64,000 nt of DNA, taken from Rhodanobacteraceae bacterium. GTDB lineage: Bacteria > Pseudomonadota > Gammaproteobacteria > Xanthomonadales > SZUA-5. Every line of letters starts with the position of its first letter. Position 1 is the first letter of the stretch. A model generated the notes under the pieces. That model saw nothing but the letters and a program-made list of their open reading frames with translations. It made no database searches and was not told where the DNA came from. Position numbers and translations under genes: made by a program. Shown here in pieces: positions 53,099 to 61,422 of the stretch. The stretch lies in NCBI GenBank assembly GCA_016713135.1, contig JADJPR010000003.1, forward strand, positions 1 through 64,000, in the 5' to 3' direction.

Positions 53099-54273
53099 GC
53101 GAGATCCTGGTCCGCCTGCAGGGAGTCGGCAAGCGCTATCCGCTGGTGCACCGCAATGCCGATCGCATGCGCGCAATGTTGCGCGTGCTCGCAGGGCGCC
53201 GCGGTATCGCCGATGTCCCGGTGTTGCAGGGGGTGGACCTGACGGTCCGTCGCGGTGAGTCGCTCGGCATCATCGGCGAGAACGGCGCGGGCAAGTCGAC
53301 CCTGTTGAAAGTCCTGACCGGCGTGCTCAACGCCAGCGAGGGCAGTGTCGAGGTCGGCGGCTCGGTTGGCGCGCTGTTGGAACTCGGGGCCGGTTTCCAC
53401 CCCGAATACACCGGCCGCGAGAACATCGGCACCGCGGCGGCATTGCTCGGCATGAGCACCGAGGAAATCCGGGCCAAGACTGACCAGATCATCGAGTACG
53501 CCGACATCGGCCGTTACATCGATGAGCCGATCAAGCACTATTCCACCGGCATGGTCGTGCGGCTTGGCTTTGCCGTGGTTGCCGCGCGCCGCCCGGACCT
53601 GCTGATCACCGACGAAGTGCTGGCTGTAGGTGACGAGTCCTTCCAGAAGAAATGCGTGCGCTGGATCGAGGATTACCTCGGGAACGGCGGCACCCTGATG
53701 CTGGTCTCGCACAGCATGTACCACGTACAGAAGCTGTGCAGGCACGCGCTCTGGCTGCAACATGGTCGGGTGCAGGGCTACGGCGATGTGTTTGACGTCA
53801 CCCAGGATTACCTCGCCTACCACGAGCGCAAGACGGCGGCAGAAAGCGAACCCTCAAGAAAGGCGCTCAGTCACGACGGCTATCGCGTCGAACGCGTTGC
53901 GCTGAACGACCGCGAGGGACTGACCCCGCTGGTGCTCGCTTCCAGCACGGAGCTTCGGGTAGAGGTGGACGTGTACTCGGCTGACGAGCGTCCGCCGCAA
54001 CTTGCTTTTGGTCTGACCCGCGCCGACGGAACCGCCGTCTACGGTACCACCAGCGAGATGGACCGCGCGCAACCGCGGCAGGTCGAGGCCCGGCGCTTCC
54101 GTTTCGCCCTGGATTTCGACGCCTTGCCGCTGCTGCCGGGCCAGTACACCCTCAAGCTGCATGCGATGGACCCCGAGGGCCTGCGCATGTTCGACACCGA
54201 GGTGCGCGAGCTGGTGATCCGTGGCGACAGCCGCGAGTTCGGCATGGTCCGCCTGGCGCATCGCTGGCGCTGA
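53095..54273 (+). CDS. wzt: Polysaccharide ABC exporter ATPase with C-terminal carbohydrate-binding domain (Wzt type)
   Basis: ABC ATPase of 392 residues, GTG start overlapping wzm by four bases. The nucleotide-binding domain (about 1-245) has Walker A GENGAGKST, signature YSTGMVVRLGFAVV in place of LSGGQ (usual for Wzt), Walker B LLITDEVLAVGD and the switch histidine in LVSHSM. About 140 residues at the C-terminus (AALSHDGYRVERV onwards) form a beta-sandwich like the Wzt carbohydrate-binding domain, which recognises modified chain ends before export. A methyltransferase encoded nearby could supply such a cap. Confidence 0.92.
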   Translation: MSEILVRLQGVGKRYPLVHRNADRMRAMLRVLAGRRGIADVPVLQGVDLTVRRGESLGIIGENGAGKSTLLKVLTGVLNASEGSVEVGGSVGALLELGAGFHPEYTGRENIGTAAALLGMSTEEIRAKTDQIIEYADIGRYIDEPIKHYSTGMVVRLGFAVVAARRPDLLITDEVLAVGDESFQKKCVRWIEDYLGNGGTLMLVSHSMYHVQKLCRHALWLQHGRVQGYGDVFDVTQDYLAYHERKTAAESEPSRKALSHDGYRVERVALNDREGLTPLVLASSTELRVEVDVYSADERPPQLAFGLTRADGTAVYGTTSEMDRAQPRQVEARRFRFALDFDALPLLPGQYTLKLHAMDPEGLRMFDTEVRELVIRGDSREFGMVRLAHRWR

Positions 54274-55109
54274 TGGCGCAGCCAGTCGCCATCATCATTC
54301 CGGTCTACAACGCCGCAGCCCTGCTGCAGCGCTGCCTCGCCGCACTCGATCGCTGCACCGATCCGCAGCAGGCGCGCGTCCTGGTCATCGACGACGCCTC
54401 GCCCGACCCGGCCATCGCGCCCCTGCTCGACGCCTGGGCCGCCGCCTCGCCGCTGCGCCCGCGGGTGCAGCGCAATAAGGTCAACCTTGGCTTCGTCGGC
54501 ACGGTCAATCGTGGCTTTGGCGCAACCCGCGGCGACGCGCTGCTGCTGAACGCCGACACCGAGGTCACGCCCGGCTGGCTCGACCGGATGTCCACCGCGC
54601 TGGCAAGCGACCCACGCATCGCCACCGTCACGCCCTTCTCGAACAATGCCGAGATCTGCTCCTGGCCGGAATTCTGCCGCGCCACGCCGGTGCCGCCGGA
54701 TCCCGAGCGCGTAGCGCGCGCTTTCACGCGGGCACCGCCGCCCGTATACCCGGACCTGCCCACGGCCGTCGGCTTCTGCATGCTGATCCGGCGCGCGGCG
54801 CTGGATGCACTGGGCGACTTCGACCAGGCCACTTTCGGCCGCGGCTATGGTGAAGAGAACGATTTCTGCCTGCGCGCCGCCGGCCACGGCTGGCGCAATG
54901 TGCTCGCCGACGACTGCTATGTGGTGCACGCGGGCGGCGGCTCCTTCGCGCCGCTCGGGCTGAAACCGGGCGGCGACAACCTGGCGCGCCTGCTCGCGCG
55001 CTATCCCCGCTACAATGGCGAGGTCGCCGCCTTCATCCAGGCCGATCCGCTGGCGCCCCGGCGCGCGCAGGTCGCGGCAGCTTACCGCGAGTTGTGCGCC
55101 ATCGCTTGA
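54273..55109 (+). CDS. Glycosyltransferase family 2 protein
   Basis: A 278-residue cytoplasmic glycosyltransferase of GT-A fold. The N-terminus VAIIIPVYNAAALLQRCLAAL, VIDDASPDPAI and LGFVGTVNRGF bind the nucleotide sugar, and LLLNADTEVTPGWLDRM supplies the metal-binding DxD-like site. Later motifs are GFCMLIRRAALDALGDFDQ and FGRGYGEENDFCLRAAGHGW. The ATG shares one base with the wzt stop. It probably adds a sugar to the exported glycan. Confidence 0.9.
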   Translation: MAQPVAIIIPVYNAAALLQRCLAALDRCTDPQQARVLVIDDASPDPAIAPLLDAWAAASPLRPRVQRNKVNLGFVGTVNRGFGATRGDALLLNADTEVTPGWLDRMSTALASDPRIATVTPFSNNAEICSWPEFCRATPVPPDPERVARAFTRAPPPVYPDLPTAVGFCMLIRRAALDALGDFDQATFGRGYGEENDFCLRAAGHGWRNVLADDCYVVHAGGGSFAPLGLKPGGDNLARLLARYPRYNGEVAAFIQADPLAPRRAQVAAAYRELCAIA

Positions 55110-55170
55110 TCTTCATGTTTTCGCACCCACTGAACTGCATCCGGCGCAGCGTGCCGATGCCCGCGCAACG

Positions 55171-56076
55171 ATGACTCCAGCCGATCCACCCATTCTCCCC
55201 TTCACCGGTGAGCGCTTCACGCCCGAGTGCGTGCGCGAGATCTGGTACGAGCACATGCACCGCTACGCCTATGCCGCGCCCTTCGCGCACGGCAAACGCG
55301 TGCTCGACGCCGCCTGCGGCGAGGGCTACGGCAGCGCCCTGCTGGCCCAGGCGGGCGCCGAGGTGCTGGGCATCGACATCGATGAGGCCAGCGTCGCACA
55401 CGCGCGCAGCCGCTACACTGCGGTGCCGAGCCTGCGCTTCGAACAGGCCGACGTCACTGCGCTCGACCACCTGGCGGATGCCGACTTCGATCTGATCGTC
55501 TCCTTCGAGACCCTGGAGCACGTGCAGGCGCAGGAACGCATGCTCGCCGGATTCCGCCGCCTGCTGAAGCCGGACGGCATCCTGCTGATCTCCTCGCCGG
55601 ACAAGCGCACCTACAGCGACGAGCGCGGCTATCACAATGAATTCCACGTCCGCGAGCTCTACCGCGACCAGTTCGAGGCCCTGCTGCGCACCCAGTTCCC
55701 GGCCCACCGGCTGTACGCGCAGAAGCTGCTGTTCCAGTCCCTGCTGTGGGATCCGGATCGCGCGCCGACCAGCGCCAGTGCGGCCACCCTGCACGCGGAT
55801 GGACGGGTGGCGCCGACAGCCGATTACGCGGCACTGTATTTTCTCGCGGTCTGCGCAGCCGACGAACGCCTGCTGCCGCCGGTCGCCGCGCTGCACACCT
55901 TCGGCGACGCGTCCGAATCGGTCTACACGCATTACAACGACGAGATCCGCCGGCACATCGCCGCCGGCCACCGCCTGATCGCCCTCGACCAGGAAATCCA
56001 GGAACTGCGCGCCCGGCTGGCGCGCGCTGAAGCGCTGCTCGCAGAGCAGGCACACACCCAAGGAAGGAATCCATGA
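55171..56076 (+). CDS. SAM-dependent methyltransferase, class I
   Basis: A 301-residue protein. The Rossmann fold contains the SAM motif VLDAACGEGYGSALLAQAGAEVLGIDIDEASVAHA, then FDLIVSFETLEHVQ and LLKPDGILLISSPDK. The N-terminal TGERFTPECVREIWYEHMHRY is frequent in glycan-modifying methyltransferases of polysaccharide clusters. The C-terminus is a coiled coil (LIALDQEIQELRARLARAEALLAEQ). It ends by overlapping the next gene by four bases. A role in capping or modifying the exported glycan is inferred from context. Confidence 0.87.
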   Translation: MTPADPPILPFTGERFTPECVREIWYEHMHRYAYAAPFAHGKRVLDAACGEGYGSALLAQAGAEVLGIDIDEASVAHARSRYTAVPSLRFEQADVTALDHLADADFDLIVSFETLEHVQAQERMLAGFRRLLKPDGILLISSPDKRTYSDERGYHNEFHVRELYRDQFEALLRTQFPAHRLYAQKLLFQSLLWDPDRAPTSASAATLHADGRVAPTADYAALYFLAVCAADERLLPPVAALHTFGDASESVYTHYNDEIRRHIAAGHRLIALDQEIQELRARLARAEALLAEQAHTQGRNP

Positions 56077-57881
56077 GCGCCGTGCTCCCCCGCCAGAATG
56101 CCGACACCCTGTACGCCGCCGACGATGGCATGGTCGCGCCGCTGTCCAGCCAGGAGTGCATGGTCCAGAACCCGCGCACCCAGGAACGCCATGTGATGAC
56201 CTTCGAGGTCTTCCAGGCGCTCGACCAGTGCAAGAGCTTCGGCACGCTGGAAGATCACCTGAAGGCGATCTACACCGCGCTGCCGAACCTGCGCGGCCAG
56301 GAAGAGGCCACCCGCCGCGTGCTCTCCGGCCTGGTCGACCGCGGCCTGCTGCAGAGCGCCGAGCAGATCCTCGGCACCTACGAGGCCACGCCCGGCCGCC
56401 GCGCAGCCACGCTGGGGCCGGTGTTCGTGCTCGCCGAGGACCGTCCCGAAGGGCTGGCGCGGGTGATCGACAGCCTGATCAAGTCCGGCGACGCGCACAT
56501 CGAGCGCCTGCCGATCGTGGTGCTCGACGGCTCGCGCAGCCAGGCTTCGCGTGAGGCCAATCGCCGGGTGGTCGACGAGCGCCGCCGCGATGCCGGCCTG
56601 CGCTACCTCGGCAACACCGAACGCGCCGCCTGGGTGGCACGGCTGCAGGGCCAGCTCAAGCCACATGCTGCGGCGCTCGCCTGGCTGCTCGGCGAGGATG
56701 AGGCGCCCACTCGCGGCCAACTCTACAACTGGATGCTGCTGCTGGCCGCCGGCCGCCGTGTGCTGATGTTCGACGACCGCCAGTTCCTGCCGCTGCGCGA
56801 GATGCCGAATGCCGCCGGCGGCATCGACCTGGTCCACAGCCAGCAGCGCGAGGCCTGGTTCTATACGCCGGACCAGCCGATCCCGGCGCAGGAGATCGAT
56901 TTCGAGGACAGCCAGCTCGGCCACCTGGCGCAGAACTACCTCGGCGAAAGCCTGGGCCGCTGCATCAGCAAGCCGGGCCGGCTGCACCTGGCAGCCGAAG
57001 CGCTGCGCGGCGCCGCATTGCCGGCGATGCGCGCCTTCGATCCGCGCGGGCGTGTCGCGGCCATCGTCCAGGGCAGCGTGGGTTCGATCGAGGCACCGCA
57101 CAACATCTGGCTGTACCAGCTCGACAAGAACTCGCGCGAGCGATTCTGGTCCAGCCGCGAGGACTACCTGCGCCAGTTCGAAGGGGATGCGGTCTGTCAC
57201 GGCGTCAATCGCACGCGCGTCAGCCTGACCTCGATCTACCAGCCCTCGGCGCTCGACCTGTCGGTGCTGTCGGGTTTCGCTCTGCCGGGCTGCGGCCCGC
57301 GCGTGGGGCCGAGCTATGGCGTGCTCACGCGCTTCTTCGACCCCGAGTCGGTGGTGCTGCACGGCAATGCGGCCATCGGCAACCAATGGCAGCCGCCGCT
57401 CAAGCGTTCGGAAGCGGGGCGGCGTCCGTTTACCCCGAACTCGGCCGCCTTCTTCACCGACCACCTGACCGCGCGCGCCGGCGAGTGCCGTGCCAGCGCG
57501 CCGTCGGATCGCGCGAACTACCTCGCGGCGCTGATGGACGATTTCGCCGCCAGCAGCAGCGACGCGCTGCAGGCCGAGCTCAACACCTATCTGAGCTACA
57601 AGCGTGCGGACCTGGTCGCGGATCTGCAGCGTCGCCTGGAAAACTCCGGAAAGCAGGCGCCGATCTACTGGGAGGCGGACATCCGCGAGATCATCCACGC
57701 CACCAGCAAGGAGCTGACCCGCAATGCGGTGCCGCGCCTGGGCGAGTGGCCGGAGACGCTGGACGCCGCCGGCGCCGGCGAACGCCTGCGCAGCGAGACG
57801 CGCCAGCTGGCCGCAGCGATCCGCGCCTGGCCGGCTGCCTTCGAGCTGGCGCCGCGGCTCGCCGACTCGCTGCTCGGCTGA
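56073..57881 (+). CDS. Two-part protein: PqqD/winged-helix-like N-terminus and glycosyltransferase-like region
   Basis: A 602-residue protein, not confidently assigned. Residues about 15-105 (MVAPLSSQECMVQNPRTQERHVMTFEVFQALDQCKSF, RVLSGLVDRGLLQ) resemble a PqqD-like winged helix. Residues about 115 onward start VFVLAEDRPEGLARVIDSLIKSG and IVVLDGSRSQASREANRRVV, like the first part of a GT-A glycosyltransferase, and VLMFDDRQF near residue 234 could be the acidic metal site. The C-terminal third is helical with no motif recognised. It overlaps the methyltransferase by four bases and is followed by a glycosyltransferase gene, so a role in glycan synthesis is likely. Confidence 0.55.
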   Translation: MSAVLPRQNADTLYAADDGMVAPLSSQECMVQNPRTQERHVMTFEVFQALDQCKSFGTLEDHLKAIYTALPNLRGQEEATRRVLSGLVDRGLLQSAEQILGTYEATPGRRAATLGPVFVLAEDRPEGLARVIDSLIKSGDAHIERLPIVVLDGSRSQASREANRRVVDERRRDAGLRYLGNTERAAWVARLQGQLKPHAAALAWLLGEDEAPTRGQLYNWMLLLAAGRRVLMFDDRQFLPLREMPNAAGGIDLVHSQQREAWFYTPDQPIPAQEIDFEDSQLGHLAQNYLGESLGRCISKPGRLHLAAEALRGAALPAMRAFDPRGRVAAIVQGSVGSIEAPHNIWLYQLDKNSRERFWSSREDYLRQFEGDAVCHGVNRTRVSLTSIYQPSALDLSVLSGFALPGCGPRVGPSYGVLTRFFDPESVVLHGNAAIGNQWQPPLKRSEAGRRPFTPNSAAFFTDHLTARAGECRASAPSDRANYLAALMDDFAASSSDALQAELNTYLSYKRADLVADLQRRLENSGKQAPIYWEADIREIIHATSKELTRNAVPRLGEWPETLDAAGAGERLRSETRQLAAAIRAWPAAFELAPRLADSLLG

Positions 57882-57900
57882 TCCGGACGGAGCGGCTGCG

Positions 57901-58752
57901 ATGCGCGTCGCCGCAGTCGTCGTCAACTACCACACCGGGCCGCTGCTCGGCGATTGCCTGCGGCGCCTGCTGCGCTGCCCGGAACTGGTGGAAGTGGTGC
58001 TGGTCGACAACGGCTCGGCGCCGGGCGAAATTGATGCCCTGCTCGCCGAACTCGGCGACCGCCGCATCCTGCGCCTGGGCCTGCCGCAGAACCCGGGTTT
58101 CGCGGTGGCCTGCAATCGCGGCGCGCGCGCCTGCCAGTCGCCGTGGCTGCTGTTCCTCAATCCGGATTGCCTGATCGAGCCGGATACGCTGGAACGGCTT
58201 GGCCGCACCGCGCGCCAGCACGAGAAGCTGGCGGTGCTCGGCGCGCTGCTGGTCGACACCCAGGGCCGGCCGGATCCGGCCAGCCTGCGGCGCGATCCGC
58301 TGCCGGGCCGCGCGATCGCCACCGCGCTGGGCCTGGACCGCTTCGACGCCATCGATGGCGTGCCGATCCCGATCCCCTTCGGCCAGCAGGAGCCGCGTCA
58401 GGGCGACGCGATCTCCGGCGCGCTGATGCTGATCCGGCGCGAGGCCTTCCAGGCCGCGCGCGGCTTCGACGAGGGCTATTTCATGCACGCCGAGGACCTC
58501 GACCTGTGCCGGCGCATCCGCGAGCTGGGTTACGAGGTCTGGTGCGACCCGGCAGTGCGCGTGGTGCACGTCAAGGGCGTCTCCAGCCGGCGGCGCCCGC
58601 TGCGCGTGGAACTGGCCAAGCACCGCGGGCTGCTGCGCTATTTCGACAAGTTCGACGCGCCGCACACGGTCTGGCCCCTGCGCGTGCTGATCCGCGCCGG
58701 GGCCTGGCTGCGCCTGGCGCTGGCGATACTGCGGACGCTGCCCGGGCGCTGA
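57901..58752 (+). CDS. Glycosyltransferase family 2 protein, rhamnosyltransferase-like
   Basis: A 283-residue GT2 enzyme. VAAVVVNYHTGPLLGDCLRRLL, VLVDNGSAPGEID and NPGFAVACNRGA form the nucleotide-sugar site, LLFLNPDCLIEPDTL the metal site and GALMLIRREAFQAARGFDEGYFMHAEDLDLCRRIRELGYEVWCDPAVRVVHVKGVSS the acceptor-side region, a set typical of rhamnosyltransferase-type GT2 proteins. The donor and acceptor cannot be told from sequence. It is the last gene of the glycan cluster. Confidence 0.9.
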   Translation: MRVAAVVVNYHTGPLLGDCLRRLLRCPELVEVVLVDNGSAPGEIDALLAELGDRRILRLGLPQNPGFAVACNRGARACQSPWLLFLNPDCLIEPDTLERLGRTARQHEKLAVLGALLVDTQGRPDPASLRRDPLPGRAIATALGLDRFDAIDGVPIPIPFGQQEPRQGDAISGALMLIRREAFQAARGFDEGYFMHAEDLDLCRRIRELGYEVWCDPAVRVVHVKGVSSRRRPLRVELAKHRGLLRYFDKFDAPHTVWPLRVLIRAGAWLRLALAILRTLPGR

Positions 58753-58796
58753 GCGTCGAATCCGCGCCATGCAGGTGTTCGTGGTAGTCTCATTGC

Positions 58797-61411
58797 ATGC
58801 CCGACACCCGCGACCTCCAACCCGCCGGTCCGCACGACGCCAGCGGCCAGCCTACGCTGCGCACGCTGTTGCTGCTCGACCTGGCGGACAGCACGGCCTT
58901 GGTCGACAAGCTCGGCGACCAGCGGGCGGCCGAACTGGTGCGCCGGCACGACCGGCTCGCGCGTGACCTGCTGCGACGACACCGCGGCCAGGAGATCGAC
59001 AAGACCGACGGCTTCCTCCTGCTGTTCGAGCGCCCGGTGCAGGCCGTCGCGTTCGCGCTCGAATACCAGCGGCGCCTGAAGGAGCTGGCCCGGCTGGAGC
59101 GCGTCGACCTCGCGGCGCGCATCGGGATTCACGTCGGCGAAGTGGTGCTGTGGGAGAACAGCGCCGAGGAAGTTGCGCGCGGTGCCAAGCCGGTCGAGGT
59201 CGAAGGCCTGTCCAAGCCGGTTGCGGCGCGGCTCATGGCGCTGGCGCTGCCGGGGCAGATCCTGATGTCGTCGGTGGCTCGCGAGCTGGCCGAGCGCGCC
59301 GAAGTCGAGCTGAGCGGAGGGCGTCCGCTGGAATGGCGGGACCATGGCCGCTACCGCCTCAAGGGCGTCAGCGAGGCGCTGTCGGTGCACGAGGTCGGTG
59401 AGACCGATACCGCGCACTTCCGCACCCCGCCGGGAAGCTCCAAGGCACAGCGCATCCTGCCCTGGTGGCGACGTCCGCGGGCCATCGCCTTGCAGATCCT
59501 GCTTGCGATTGCTGTTGTCGCTGCCGGTGTGTGGGCAGCACTGCGCACCGAGCCGGGAATCGCCTTCGCGGCACGCGACTGGGTGGTGGTGGGGCAGCTG
59601 ATCAACACCACTCGCGAGGCACTGCTCGAGGACTCCCTCGACATCGCCTTCCGCCAGGGCCTGGCGCAGTCGCGGCACGTGAACGTGCTGACCAGCCAGC
59701 AGGTGCGCGAAGCGCTGACGCGGATGAAGCTGGACCCGAACAGCGTGCGCGTGGACCGCAGCGTGGGCACCGAACTGGCGCAGCGCGAAGGCGCGCGCGC
59801 CCTGTTGCTGCCGAGTGTCGCCGAGTCCCGCGGCGCCCTGCGCCTGTCCGTCGAAGTGGTCGATCCGCATACCCAGGCGACCGTCTGGGTGGCCAGTGAG
59901 ATGGCCCACGGGCCGGAGTACCTGCTGCAGGCGATGGACCGGCTGCTCGAAGCCCTGCGTAACCGCCTGGGTGAATCGCTGGAATCGATCGAGAGCAGCT
60001 CGGTGCCGCTGATGCAGGCGACGACCTCGAACCTCGAAGCGTTGCGCTTGTACTCGACCGGGGTGAAGCTCTACGACCAGCTCAGGTACGACGCCGCTCG
60101 TCGGCTGTTCGAACGCGCCATCGAGCTGGACCCGGAATTCGCCATGGCCCACGCCGGGGTGGCGGCGACCTTCCTGCCGGTTGGCCGCCTGGCCGAAGGA
60201 ATCCCGCCCGCCCGCCGGGCCGCAGCGCTGCGCGGACGCCTGAGTGCACGCGAGGTGCTGTACGTCGATGCTCTGGTCGCCTGGGCGGAGGACCCGACGG
60301 GCGCGGTGGAGCGCTGGCTGGACTACGCCCATGTGTACCCCGATGCCGGCGTCGGTCAGAACAATGCCGCGCTGACCCTGTGGCAGGACCTGAACCGCTG
60401 CCAGGAAGCGATTCCGCTGTTCGACCAGGCCTTCCACAGCCGCGACCCCAAGCGCTTCGCGTCGGGCCATGGCAAAGCTTACTGCGAACTCTGGTGCGGT
60501 GATGGGGAGGTCGCCGAACGCACCTTCCGCGCAGCGATGCAGGTCAACAGCCGGGCGATCACCCGCGGACTGGTCGACATCTACACCTTTCTCGAACGCT
60601 TCGACGAGGCGGAATCGGCGCTTGCGGCGGACCCCGGCGACATCGCCCCGGTGTTCCAGCTGGAAGCCGACGCGCGCCGGGTGACCTGGCTGGCCTATCA
60701 GGGGCGGCTGCGCGAGGCCCTGGTCGCCGCCCTTGCACTCGAAGCCAAGGCAGTCTCGATGGAGGTGCCGGGAACGGCAGCGCGGGCGCGCGTGCATGCG
60801 GCTGCGCTGCGCATGCACCTTGGGCAGGACGAGGATCTGCGCGCGCTGGCGGCGCCGGAACTGGCCTTGATCGGAACCGAAGCCTCACCGCAGCACGCGG
60901 TCCAGTTGCATGTCGCCTTGCTGGCGCTGATGGCCGAGCGCCGCGGCGAGCGCCGGCTGGCCCGTGAGTGGGCGTCACTCATCCGGCAGCAGCCGCCCCA
61001 GCGCCACAATGTCGCCGTCGAAGCAATCCTCGCGGTGGTCGACGCGCGCCTGGCTGGCGATCCGGCGGAGGGGTGCAAGGATTGGCACCCGGCGCCAGCC
61101 CGCACGAGTATCTGCAGACGCGCGTTGCAGCCGCGGAGCTGGCGCAGGCTGCCGGCGACGACGCCGCAGCTCTGCGCCACCTGCGCTGGATAGACGAGCA
61201 GCGAGGACGGGCATTCGCCGAGAACGCGGGCATGTTCGCGACCCAGGTCCTCAATGTGCTGGATGCCAATCGTGCTCTGTTGCTGCAGGTCGAGATGGAG
61301 CCCGAGGCGTCCATGCGCGCCCAGCAGCTCGAGCGCCTGCGCCAGCGCTGGCGCAACGCCGATGCGGATCTCCGACAGCAACTGGACGCGCAGCGCGGCG
61401 CATCACCCTGA
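58797..61411 (+). CDS. Class III adenylate/guanylate cyclase with membrane helix and TPR domain, one-base frameshift
   Basis: An 871-residue signalling protein once corrected. Residues about 20-185 are a class III cyclase domain (LLLLDLADSTALVDKLGD, EIDKTDGFLLLFE, IGIHVGEVVLWE), cytoplasmic. A membrane helix (IALQILLAIAVVAAGVWAAL) lies near residue 235, and the rest, outside the membrane, has a FlgO/TolB-like segment (ARALLLPSVAESRGALRLSVEVVDPHTQATVWVA) and TPR repeats (YDAARRLFERAIELDPEFAMAHAGVAATFLPVGRLAEG). The frame breaks near 61068-61074 at GAGGGGTGC. One more G restores EGVQGLAPGASPHEYLQTRVAAAELAQ and the stop at 61411. The gene converges on the TPR/GT41 gene 11 bases away. Confidence 0.85.
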
Positions 61412-61422
61412 GCCTTGCGGGC

